A stretch of 21,512 bases of DNA from Candidatus Dadabacteria bacterium (GTDB lineage: Bacteria > Desulfobacterota_D > UBA1144 > Nemesobacterales > CSP1-2): contig JAKEHC010000166.1 in NCBI GenBank assembly GCA_022615255.1, forward strand, positions 1 through 21,512, written 5' to 3'. The first letter of the stretch is position 1, and every line of letters starts with the position of its first letter. This document shows, piece by piece, positions 14,270 through 21,512 of this stretch. Below the pieces are notes generated by a model. That model was not told the origin of the DNA. It was given only the letters and a program-made list of their open reading frames with translations, and did no database searches. The position numbers and the translations under genes were made by a program.

Positions 14270-16828
14270 AGTATAGATTTTGGAAAAACAGAGAGGTGTG
14301 TTAACTTTTCATTCGTGGGTAAGAAATTTTTTACTGACAAAGCTAGAGAAGAAATAGAAGGGGCTATAAAGGAGGCTCACGGGAACGAGGTCTTCTTCGT
14401 AGGCTCTCTCGATGAACATGGGATTATAGACGGCGTAAGGGTAGCGGCTCGAGGAAACGATTACTCTACCCCTGCCATAGTTGATTCAGCGATGTCAGGG
14501 GAGGTGGTAATCCATAATCATCCTTCAGGGAATTTAACTCCTTCAGACGAAGATATACACATGGCTGGACTTTTCGGAAATTTAGGCGTTGGGTTCTACA
14601 TAATAAAAAACGATGTGTCAGAAGTATATGTAGTAGTCGAACCATTCGCTGAAAAGGAGCTAGAAAAGCTCGATATCGAAAAACTAAAAGCATTTCTTCT
14701 TCCTGACGGAGAGGTTTCAAAAGTTATGGGCTCCCGGCATGAGCTTCGACCTGAGCAGTTAGAGATGGTTGAGGCTGTAGGCTCTGCATTTAACGATGAA
14801 ACTATCTCTCTTATTGAAGCTGGCACAGGAACCGGGAAGACACTTGCATACCTGATTCCTTCAATACATTGGGCGCTCTTAAATAGCGAGAGGGTAGTGA
14901 TCTCTACCAACACGATTAATCTTCAGGAGCAGCTTATTGAAAAAGATATTCCACTCATACACAAGAGCTTGGGTGAAGATTTTAAGTATTCACTTGTAAA
15001 GGGCATGGGGAATTATCTTTGTCTTCTCAGAGCGGAAACCGTTACTGATGGACTTTTAGAGCTTGCCGATGATGATGAGATAGACACCTTAAGGAGTATT
15101 GTCGAGTGGTCGAAGGTAACTAAAGACGGCTCTCTCTCAGATTTGAGTTTTACTCCCACGGAAGCTATCTGGGACAAGGTTTCAGCAGAGAGTGAGAGTT
15201 GTCTTCGAGTACGGTGTCCCCATTATTCAAAGTGCTTTTTCTATAAGGCGAGAAGAGAGGTTTCCTCATCACAGATACTCGTCGTAAACCATCACTTGCT
15301 TTTTTCCGACCTGGCTATCAAAGGGGCGAGCGAGGAAAGCGAGGTTGGAATTCTACCTGCGTATAGGAGGGTAATCTTTGATGAGGGTCACCATATAGTG
15401 GATACCGCAACATCCCATTTTGGAATGAGGGCGACAAAGTACGGGATTATTAGGACTCTAAGGCGTCTTAAGAGGAGGGGAGGCGGAGGCGAGGTAAAGG
15501 GGCTTATTTTCTATATAGCCTCACTCGCAACAAAGCTCAAGAAGTATTTTAGAAAAGGTATCTTAAACGCGTTGCTAAGAAGGGTTGAGGAAACCCTCTC
15601 GCCACTGGTTGATACGGTTGAAAACTATGTTAGAGACTCTTTTGACGAGCTTTATTATTTTGCGCTTCCAATTACGGAGAAGAAGGAAGGAATTTCTGAA
15701 GAAATCAGCATTAGAATCACAGATGAGGTAAGAAAGCAAGAAGGTTGGGAGAGAATAGATAAGAAGCTTTCTATTCTTAGAATTAAATTAAAAGAGCTCG
15801 AAGAAGAGATAAAAGCGTTCATAGAAGCTCTGATAGACCATGAAGACGAACCCGATGTCGCAAGGGTTCTGATCGAGTTTAAGGGTATTACAAATAAACT
15901 CGATTTTTATTCGGATGTGATTCTTTCCTTTCTTGATTCAGGTGAGGATGGATACGTTAGATGGGTTGAAGGCAATGTTGGAAGAGGAGGGGTTTTCTCC
16001 GGGATAGGGCTATCACCTCTTGATATTTCGTATCAGTTGAAAGAAAAGCTGTATTCAAGATGCCGAACAGTTGTGATGACCTCTGCGACGTTAGCGGTAA
16101 AAAAGAGTTTTCATTTCATAGAGTCAGGGCTTGGCCTTGAAGAGAACGAAAGGGTGAGTGAGGTAATTCTTCCCTCACCTTTTAACTATAAAGAGCAGGC
16201 GTTTCTTGCAATTCCTACAGATATTCCGGAGCCGATGGAAAAAGAGTATTCGGAAAAGCTATCCCCTATCATTCTCGAAGCTGTAAGGGCGTCACGTGGA
16301 AACGCACTCATCCTTTTTACCTCTTACTCCCTTCTGGAGTCGGTTTATAGAAAAATTCAAAATCAACTTGCTGATATTGGAATTATCTCCCTAAAACAGG
16401 GCAGTATTCCAAGGGCTAGACTTCTACAAAGATTCAAAGTCGAGGATAACTCAGCCCTTTTTGCAACCGATAGCTTCTGGGAAGGAGTGGATGTCCCAGG
16501 GGAAGCTCTTAGACTCGTTGTAATCACTAGGCTCCCGTTCAGGGTTCCGACAGACCCTATAATAGAAGCGAGGGTTGAGAATATGGAAAAGCAGGGCATA
16601 AATTCCTTTCTTGAATATAGTGTCCCGGTAGCGGTTCTTAAATTCAAGCAGGGTTTTGGAAGGCTAATAAGGACGAAGACTGATAGAGGGGCAGTTTTTG
16701 TTTTAGATAAAAGGATCATAAGCAAAAGTTATGGAAAATATTTTTTGGAGTCGCTTCCAAGGTGCAATATGATAATAAGTAGAACAGATGAGGCAATTAA
16801 AGAGCTTGAATCATTTTTTGGGCGTTGA
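14258..16828 (+). CDS. DinG-family Fe-S DNA helicase with an N-terminal RadC-like JAB/JAMM domain
   Basis: A superfamily 2 XPD/DinG-type helicase: ATP-driven 5'-3' DNA (or DNA-RNA) unwinding, linked in known relatives to repair and R-loop removal. Residues 1-135 are an added JAB domain like that of RadC: Glu44 (NEVFF), HNHPSG at 86-91 and the Ser96/Asp99 pair (HxHx7Sx2D) form a complete zinc-site motif. The helicase part has Walker A EAGTGTGKT (187-195); four cysteines C255, C315, C320 and C326 spaced as in the Fe-S cluster of E. coli DinG; the DEGH box 375-378, the same variant as in E. coli; DSFWEGVD (738-745); and QGFGRLIRT (798-806). Length is 856 aa against about 716 for E. coli DinG, the difference being the JAB domain. 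ATG 14258 lies inside a palindromic repeat; GTG 14315 is an alternative that keeps the JAB motif. No strong ribosome-binding site is seen at either. Confidence 0.88.
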   Translation: MRLYSIDFGKTERCVNFSFVGKKFFTDKAREEIEGAIKEAHGNEVFFVGSLDEHGIIDGVRVAARGNDYSTPAIVDSAMSGEVVIHNHPSGNLTPSDEDIHMAGLFGNLGVGFYIIKNDVSEVYVVVEPFAEKELEKLDIEKLKAFLLPDGEVSKVMGSRHELRPEQLEMVEAVGSAFNDETISLIEAGTGTGKTLAYLIPSIHWALLNSERVVISTNTINLQEQLIEKDIPLIHKSLGEDFKYSLVKGMGNYLCLLRAETVTDGLLELADDDEIDTLRSIVEWSKVTKDGSLSDLSFTPTEAIWDKVSAESESCLRVRCPHYSKCFFYKARREVSSSQILVVNHHLLFSDLAIKGASEESEVGILPAYRRVIFDEGHHIVDTATSHFGMRATKYGIIRTLRRLKRRGGGGEVKGLIFYIASLATKLKKYFRKGILNALLRRVEETLSPLVDTVENYVRDSFDELYYFALPITEKKEGISEEISIRITDEVRKQEGWERIDKKLSILRIKLKELEEEIKAFIEALIDHEDEPDVARVLIEFKGITNKLDFYSDVILSFLDSGEDGYVRWVEGNVGRGGVFSGIGLSPLDISYQLKEKLYSRCRTVVMTSATLAVKKSFHFIESGLGLEENERVSEVILPSPFNYKEQAFLAIPTDIPEPMEKEYSEKLSPIILEAVRASRGNALILFTSYSLLESVYRKIQNQLADIGIISLKQGSIPRARLLQRFKVEDNSALFATDSFWEGVDVPGEALRLVVITRLPFRVPTDPIIEARVENMEKQGINSFLEYSVPVAVLKFKQGFGRLIRTKTDRGAVFVLDKRIISKSYGKYFLESLPRCNMIISRTDEAIKELESFFGR

Positions 16829-16898
16829 TCATGGCTCGTGATTAGGTACTGAGCCACAAGCCTAGATTCACGAATCACGATTCACAAAATACGAAATA
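16829..16898. repeat. Inverted and direct short repeats after the helicase gene (TCACGA type)
   Basis: TGGCTC (16832-16837) and GAGCCA (16851-16856) pair, and TCGTGATT (16837-16844) pairs with AATCACGA (16873-16880). ATTCACGAATCACGATTCAC is a set of near-direct repeats. It may form a structured 3' end, but there is no clean T-run. Confidence 0.45.
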
Positions 16899-16902
16899 TA
16901 AA

Positions 16903-16931
16903 TTGACAGTTTTAAACCCCTAAGATATTTT
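16903..16931 (+). promoter_or_regulatory. Possible sigma-70-type promoter for the exchanger-like gene
   Basis: A perfect TTGACA (16903-16908) is followed after 17 bases by TATTTT (16926-16931, 4 of 6). It lies about 38 bases before the GTG start at 16969. Confidence 0.4.
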
Positions 16932-16968
16932 TAATCAACCCTTCTTAAAAACCGAGGCAAAAAAATCC

Positions 16969-18213
16969 GTGTTATTCCATAAATCACTCTTAAAATACCT
17001 TATAGTTGTCGGAGCCACTCTGTCCAAAGGAGGGGCGAGTGCTATCTCAGCGGTCTGGACATTTCCTGCGGTAATTTCTTCAGCAATGCTCATAGCATGG
17101 GCGGCAGAAGCGGCTCAGTTCCTTATTTCTCAAGGACTTGCGCTTGCGATACTTGCCTGGATTCAAACGCTTCCTGAATTCGCAGTTGAGAGTGTTATCG
17201 CATGGTCTGCCGGAAAGGATCCGAGTAGGATCCATCTTGTCACTGCTAACTTTACAGGCGCAATACGTCTTCTTCCGGGTCTTGGATGGCCCCTTATTTT
17301 CCTTACCGCCTTTATTTTTAATAAAATTAAGACTGGAGAAAATTTAAAAGGAATAACCCTTGAAAAGGAACATTGTCTAGAGGTTATGGCTCTTCTTCCT
17401 CCCCTCATTTACTTTATGGTGATATTTCTTAAAGCCACTTTCAACATACTGGACAGCTTGGTGCTTATTTTCCTCTACTCCTCTTATCTCTACGCTCTGA
17501 ATAAAATTCCTCCTCAGGCAGCCGAAGATATAGATGAGCTTGAGCCTATTCCCAGGAGCATCCTTCGTCGCAAACCGCTTTCCAGAAATTTATTAATATT
17601 AGGATTATTTCTCGCAGGCGGATTAATCCTGGTCTTTGTAGCGCACCCTTTTCTTGAGAGTATGCTCGCCCTCGCTATTACTTTTGGAATATCTGAATTT
17701 GTATTTGTCCAGTGGGTTGCCCCTTTTCTATCGGAGTTTCCAGAGAAGATCAGCGCTTTTTATTGGGCGAGACAAGTGAAGAAAGCCCCTATAGCCCTGA
17801 TGAATATGGTTTCATCCAACATCAACGAATGGACTATGCTCGCCGCTATAATCCCGATTGTGTTCAGCCTAAGCGCTGGGGGTGTCTCAACGATACATTT
17901 CGACGAATTCCAGCTTACAGAAATACTTCTTACAATAGTACAGTCAGGTCTTGCCTTCCTTCTTCTCGTTAACATGAGCTTTAGCTGGTATGAGGCTTTA
18001 GGACTTTTTCTTCTCTGGGCAATTCAATTTGCAAGACCGCACTTGAGAGAGGAAATTATATATGTTTATCTTGCATGGATGGCATTCTGTCTTGTTCAAA
18101 TTCTATTTGGATGGAGAAAGCCAAAGGCTATTACTGATTTCATAGAGGTAATGAGAAATTACATTCTAGTCTCAAAACCGTCATCTCAGGGAAATCCAGA
18201 GAAAAGAAAATAG
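16969..18213 (+). CDS. Membrane protein related to Na+/Ca2+ exchangers (CaCA-type)
   Basis: A polytopic inner-membrane protein of 414 aa with about ten hydrophobic segments. Two related segments resemble the alpha repeats that form the ion site of cation/Ca2+ exchangers: LAWIQTLPEFAVESVIAWSA (63-82), followed by TANFTGAIRLLPGLG (92-106), and SEFPEKISAFYWARQ (255-269), followed by MVSSNINEWTMLAAI (280-294). In the family these read GTSLPELVTS and GN-xGSNIFN; here the acidic residues are kept (Glu70, Glu256 or Glu259, and an extra Glu287), but the Gly-Thr-Ser lead-in is lost in both. An acidic loop (about 185-193) separates the two halves. The ion transported is therefore uncertain. The GTG start has GAGG (16954-16957) at an 11-base spacing. 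Neighbours do not indicate a role. Confidence 0.6.
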   Translation: MLFHKSLLKYLIVVGATLSKGGASAISAVWTFPAVISSAMLIAWAAEAAQFLISQGLALAILAWIQTLPEFAVESVIAWSAGKDPSRIHLVTANFTGAIRLLPGLGWPLIFLTAFIFNKIKTGENLKGITLEKEHCLEVMALLPPLIYFMVIFLKATFNILDSLVLIFLYSSYLYALNKIPPQAAEDIDELEPIPRSILRRKPLSRNLLILGLFLAGGLILVFVAHPFLESMLALAITFGISEFVFVQWVAPFLSEFPEKISAFYWARQVKKAPIALMNMVSSNINEWTMLAAIIPIVFSLSAGGVSTIHFDEFQLTEILLTIVQSGLAFLLLVNMSFSWYEALGLFLLWAIQFARPHLREEIIYVYLAWMAFCLVQILFGWRKPKAITDFIEVMRNYILVSKPSSQGNPEKRK

Positions 18214-18306
18214 CTGTAAGATAATGTTCAATCCCTTTGACACAAAATCACCACTCATTTAAACTTCACAGGTCTCTTTTATAGATTTTAGGAGGTGTGT
18301 ATTTAG

Positions 18307-20736
18307 ATGGCAACTGCTTCACAAATAGCGCCTGTAAACATCGAAGATGAGATGAAGGAATCATATCTCAGCTATTCGATGAGCGTCATAATTGGGCGCG
18401 CTCTGCCGGACGTAAGGGATGGTCTAAAGCCCGTTCATAGGCGCATCCTTTATGGAATGTATGAGCTCGGAAACGAGTGGAATAAGCCTTATAAAAAGTC
18501 AGCAAGGATTGTGGGGGATGTTATGGGTAAATATCATCCTCACGGCGATGCGGCGATTTACGATGCGCTTGTAAGGATGGCTCAGGACTTTTCAATGCGT
18601 TATGAGCTCATAGACGGGCAGGGAAACTTCGGCTCAGTGGACGGAGACCCGCCTGCCGCTATGCGATATACGGAGGTAAGGCTAGCAAGAATTGCAAGCG
18701 AAATGCTGGACGATTTAGACAAGGAAACGGTGGATTTTATTCCTAATTATGACGGAGGAGCAGTCGAGCCAATCATCCTCCCTGCAAAGTTTCCAAATCT
18801 GCTCTTAAACGGGGCTTCAGGAATAGCAGTCGGTATGTCAACAAACATTCCCCCGCACAATTTAGGCGAGCTTGTAGACGCTGTAATAGCTCAGGTTAAG
18901 GACCCAGATATTTCGGTGAATAAACTGATGAGATTCATTCCGGGCCCTGACTTTCCTACGGGAGGGTTTATATGCGGTAGAGATGCGATAAAAGAGGCTT
19001 ACTCTACGGGTCGTGGAATTATTAAGGTCAGGGCAAAGGCTAGGATCGAGAGGCAGAAGAAGAACGATAGAGAGAGCATTATCGTCACAGAGATTCCTTA
19101 CCAGGTTAATAAAGCAAAGTTGATTGAGCGCATCGCAGACCTTGTGAAGGATGAGAAGATCGAGGGTATATCTGATATTCGCGACGAATCCGATAGAGAG
19201 GGTATAAGGGTTGTCATAGAGATTAAGCGCGGCGAGAACCCTGAGATCGTATTGAATCAACTGTATAAGCACACGCCTATGGATTCCTCCTTCGGGATAA
19301 TAATGCTTGCCCTGGTAAGGAATCAACCCAGGATTCTTAATCTCAGGGACTTAATCGCTCAGTTTATAGAGCACAGGAAGGAGGTTGTAACCAGACGGAC
19401 TGAGTTCGAGCTTCGTAAAGCGGAAGCAAGGCTTCACATCTTACAAGGACTCAAAATCGCACTTGACCACCTTGATGAGGTTATAAAACTTATTCGGAAT
19501 TCAGCAGACCCTTCTGAGGCAAAAGAGGGGCTGGTTTTCAGGCATTCTCTTTCTGAAATACAGGCTCAGGCAATTCTTGACATGAGACTACAGAGGCTTA
19601 CAGCGCTTGAGAGAGAGAAGATCGTTGAAGAGAGAGACGAGTTGATTAAAACAGTCAAAAGTCTCAAGGAGATATTGGAGAAAGAGGAGCTTCTTCTCAA
19701 GATCATCGTAAGTGAGCTTGAGGAAATTAAGAACAGGTATGGCGATCAAAGAAGAACCGAGATTATTGAGAGCGTTGAAGAGATCTCTGTAGAGGACCTT
19801 ATTGCGGATGAAGACATGGTTGTAACAATCACACACGATGGTTATATCAAGAATACCCCCTTAAGCGTTTACAGGAGCCAGAGAAGGGGGGGCAAGGGAA
19901 AAACCGGTATGAGCACTAAGGAGACAGATTTTATAGAAACCATATTTATCGCCTCTACCCACAGCTATGTTCTATTTTTCACGAATCTGGGGCGCTGTTA
20001 CTGGTTAAAGGTGCATGAGATTCCTGAAGCCGGTCCTACAGGCAAGGGTAAGGCTATAGTCAACCTGCTTAATCTTTCATCCAATGAAAAAGTGGCTGAA
20101 GTTCTTCCTATCCGTGAATTCAAAGAGGATAAATTCGTTGTTATGGCTACTAAGGATGGGGTAATCAAAAAGACAGAGCTTATGGCTTATTCCAACCCGC
20201 GCGCAGGTGGCATAATAGCCGTGAATGTACGAGAGGATGATGAGCTGATTGGCGCAATGATGACGGGCGGGAATAATGAAATCCTTCTTACGACCCGTTT
20301 CGGACAGGCTATAAGGTTCAAAGAGGATGAGGTGAGAGAGATGGGTAGGGGAGCGACTGGGGTAATAGGGATTAGACTTGAGGATAAAGATGAGGTTGTA
20401 AGCCTTGAGGTGATTGAAAATCAGGATGCTCAGATACTCACCGTTACCGAGATGGGTTATGGAAAAAGAACCCCTGTTTCTGATTATCGGCTAACAGGAC
20501 GGGGGGGGAAGGGCGTTATCACGATCAGGACAACGGAGAAAAACGGCCGAGTAGTAGGCGCTTTTCAGGTAACGGATGGTTTGCAGGTGATATTAATCAC
20601 GACTCATGGAAAGATAATTCGTATGGAAGCGTCTGAAATAAGCGTTTACAAAAGGGGCACACAGGGTCTTAGGCTTATCGATCTAGAACCGGAGGAAAGG
20701 GTTGCTGCAGTGGCGAAGGTTATTGATAGAGAGTAG
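18307..20736 (+). CDS. gyrA: DNA gyrase subunit A
   Basis: Breakage-reunion subunit of DNA gyrase, which with GyrB introduces negative supercoils. The 809 aa show the winged-helix/tower N-terminal region (YSMSVIIGRALPDVRDGLKP, 23-42), the quinolone-pocket stretch GDVMGKYHPHGDAAIYD (70-86), active-site Tyr121 in AMRYTEVRLA, and a beta-pinwheel C-terminal domain opened by the GyrA box QRRGGKGK (525-532). The GyrA box identifies gyrase rather than topoisomerase IV ParC. At the position of E. coli Ser83 there is Ala82, while the Asp87 equivalent (Asp86) is kept. The protein ends without the long acidic tail found in E. coli. ATG 18307 has AGGAGGTG at 18290-18297. Its 3' end overlaps the next gene by 35 bases. 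Confidence 0.97.
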   Translation: MATASQIAPVNIEDEMKESYLSYSMSVIIGRALPDVRDGLKPVHRRILYGMYELGNEWNKPYKKSARIVGDVMGKYHPHGDAAIYDALVRMAQDFSMRYELIDGQGNFGSVDGDPPAAMRYTEVRLARIASEMLDDLDKETVDFIPNYDGGAVEPIILPAKFPNLLLNGASGIAVGMSTNIPPHNLGELVDAVIAQVKDPDISVNKLMRFIPGPDFPTGGFICGRDAIKEAYSTGRGIIKVRAKARIERQKKNDRESIIVTEIPYQVNKAKLIERIADLVKDEKIEGISDIRDESDREGIRVVIEIKRGENPEIVLNQLYKHTPMDSSFGIIMLALVRNQPRILNLRDLIAQFIEHRKEVVTRRTEFELRKAEARLHILQGLKIALDHLDEVIKLIRNSADPSEAKEGLVFRHSLSEIQAQAILDMRLQRLTALEREKIVEERDELIKTVKSLKEILEKEELLLKIIVSELEEIKNRYGDQRRTEIIESVEEISVEDLIADEDMVVTITHDGYIKNTPLSVYRSQRRGGKGKTGMSTKETDFIETIFIASTHSYVLFFTNLGRCYWLKVHEIPEAGPTGKGKAIVNLLNLSSNEKVAEVLPIREFKEDKFVVMATKDGVIKKTELMAYSNPRAGGIIAVNVREDDELIGAMMTGGNNEILLTTRFGQAIRFKEDEVREMGRGATGVIGIRLEDKDEVVSLEVIENQDAQILTVTEMGYGKRTPVSDYRLTGRGGKGVITIRTTEKNGRVVGAFQVTDGLQVILITTHGKIIRMEASEISVYKRGTQGLRLIDLEPEERVAAVAKVIDRE

Positions 20737-21502
20737 TTTCTTAATTCCTTTCGTATTCATATTTGCATGCTTTAATCAAGATCCCAAATCACTTTTTAAT
20801 GAGGGTTATAAGTCCTGGCAGGAGGGTGATTACGAAAAGGCTCTCAGAAAATTTGAAAAATCCATCCAATTGGACCCAAAGAGTCCGTTCGTGCCTGATG
20901 CGCTTTATATGATAGGCACGATCTATTACCTTAACGTAGATAACTATTTCAAGGCAATCCAAGCCTACAATAAGCTAAGAGCAGATTATCCTGAGGATAA
21001 GAATATACCTAATGTGGATGAAAATATGGGGAAGATGTACATGGACCTCAAGGAATATGATAAGTCTATCCCATTTTTTGAGGAGCTCCTCGCAAGGTAT
21101 CCGTTTTATGATAAAAGGGACCGGGCAAGGCTATTTCTTGCCGAGGCTTATCTAAAATCCGAAAGGGTTAATGAGGCAAAAGGCTTATACAGAGAGCTTT
21201 TAACGTCTGTATATAAATGGCAGGCGCTTTTTGCCCTCGCTGGTATTTATCAATCTGAGAGGAATTGCGAAGAAGCGGTGAAATTTTTTGAACAGATCTC
21301 CAAAGATAGCCCATACTACCTTGACGCAAAGCTGTCCGAGGCTGATTGTCTCGAGGAAATGGGGCAAATTGATAGGGCAATCACTGTCTTAACCGATCTT
21401 ATCCCGGATGCCACGGAGTATAAGCCGATAATAGAGCTCAGAATCAAGCGCCTCAAGCAGAGGCTCTCCGAGATGTCTTCAGATGTTAAGGTTGAAGGTT
21501 AA
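20702..21502 (+). CDS. TPR-repeat lipoprotein, BamD-like
   Basis: A probable periplasm-facing lipoprotein: a short basic start (MLQWRR), a hydrophobic segment and a lipobox-like IFAC with Cys23, followed by at least five tetratricopeptide repeats over about 28-255 (for example LFNEGYKSWQEGDYEKALRK and ALYMIGTIYYLNVDNYFKAI). The length (266 aa) and layout resemble BamD/YfiO of the outer-membrane protein assembly machine, but many other TPR lipoproteins look the same, so the symbol is withheld. TTG 20702 is favoured because GGAGG (20691-20695) sits 6 bases upstream; a second TTG at 20723 would start after Arg6 and has a poorly spaced site. The gene overlaps the 3' end of gyrA by 35 bases, suggesting translational coupling. 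Only 10 bases follow its stop. Confidence 0.75.
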   Translation: MLQWRRLLIESSFLIPFVFIFACFNQDPKSLFNEGYKSWQEGDYEKALRKFEKSIQLDPKSPFVPDALYMIGTIYYLNVDNYFKAIQAYNKLRADYPEDKNIPNVDENMGKMYMDLKEYDKSIPFFEELLARYPFYDKRDRARLFLAEAYLKSERVNEAKGLYRELLTSVYKWQALFALAGIYQSERNCEEAVKFFEQISKDSPYYLDAKLSEADCLEEMGQIDRAITVLTDLIPDATEYKPIIELRIKRLKQRLSEMSSDVKVEG

Positions 21503-21512
21503 GAGGAAATAA

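Noticed and set aside
18862..19326. 154-codon open frame on the - strand
   Set aside because: It is antisense to the conserved core of gyrA, has no ribosome-binding site or recognisable domain, and reads as a codon-bias shadow.

Overview
The window reads as part of a chromosome of a free-living, Gram-negative (two-membrane) bacterium with moderate-to-low GC. The evidence is a PilO-PilP-PilQ type IV pilus block with an outer-membrane secretin, a probable BamD-like TPR lipoprotein, and ordinary housekeeping genes (gpsA, rnr, gyrA). A Desulfobacterota- or Dadabacteria-like lineage would fit, but this is a guess from gene content and style; no rRNA is present. All protein-coding genes except one small one lie on the + strand. 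Nothing points to a prophage, plasmid or CRISPR array.

Layout. 1-3926: the 3' part of a pilMNOPQ operon (pilO cut by the window edge, pilP, pilQ). 4224-9166: a catabolic run of aldehyde dehydrogenase, acyl-CoA dehydrogenase, and the two subunits of a B12-dependent acyl-CoA mutase. By homology the mutase would be called methylmalonyl-CoA mutase, but the two residues that set substrate choice are Phe85 and Gln203, the isobutyryl-CoA mutase pattern. The cluster may therefore interconvert isobutyryl-CoA and n-butyryl-CoA and pass the product to beta-oxidation. 9251-9889: an uncharacterised Cys-cluster protein. 9890-10482: a repeat-bearing gap with a small two-helix membrane protein on the - strand (10038-10217). 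10483-13497: gpsA and a short RNase R. 13498-14257: a repeat-dense island around tRNA-Ser(CGA). 14258-16828: a DinG-type Fe-S helicase fused to an N-terminal RadC-like JAB/JAMM domain. 16969-18213: a diverged Na+/Ca2+ exchanger-like membrane protein. 18307-21502: gyrA overlapping a TPR lipoprotein gene.

Most notable points. (1) The acyl-CoA mutase carries isobutyryl-CoA mutase specificity residues. (2) PilQ has three tandem AMIN-plus-linker units but lacks about 24 residues covering most of the conserved secretin signature. (3) The JAB domain fused to DinG keeps all its metal-site residues. (4) A family of 28-29-nt palindromes has conserved ends and fully different but self-complementary interiors; one supplies the stop codon of rnr and another contains the predicted start codon of the dinG-like gene. 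(5) REP-like elements, including an inverted pair (REPIN-like), crowd the tRNA-Ser neighbourhood. (6) RNase R lacks the first cold-shock domain and a loop of its S1 domain.
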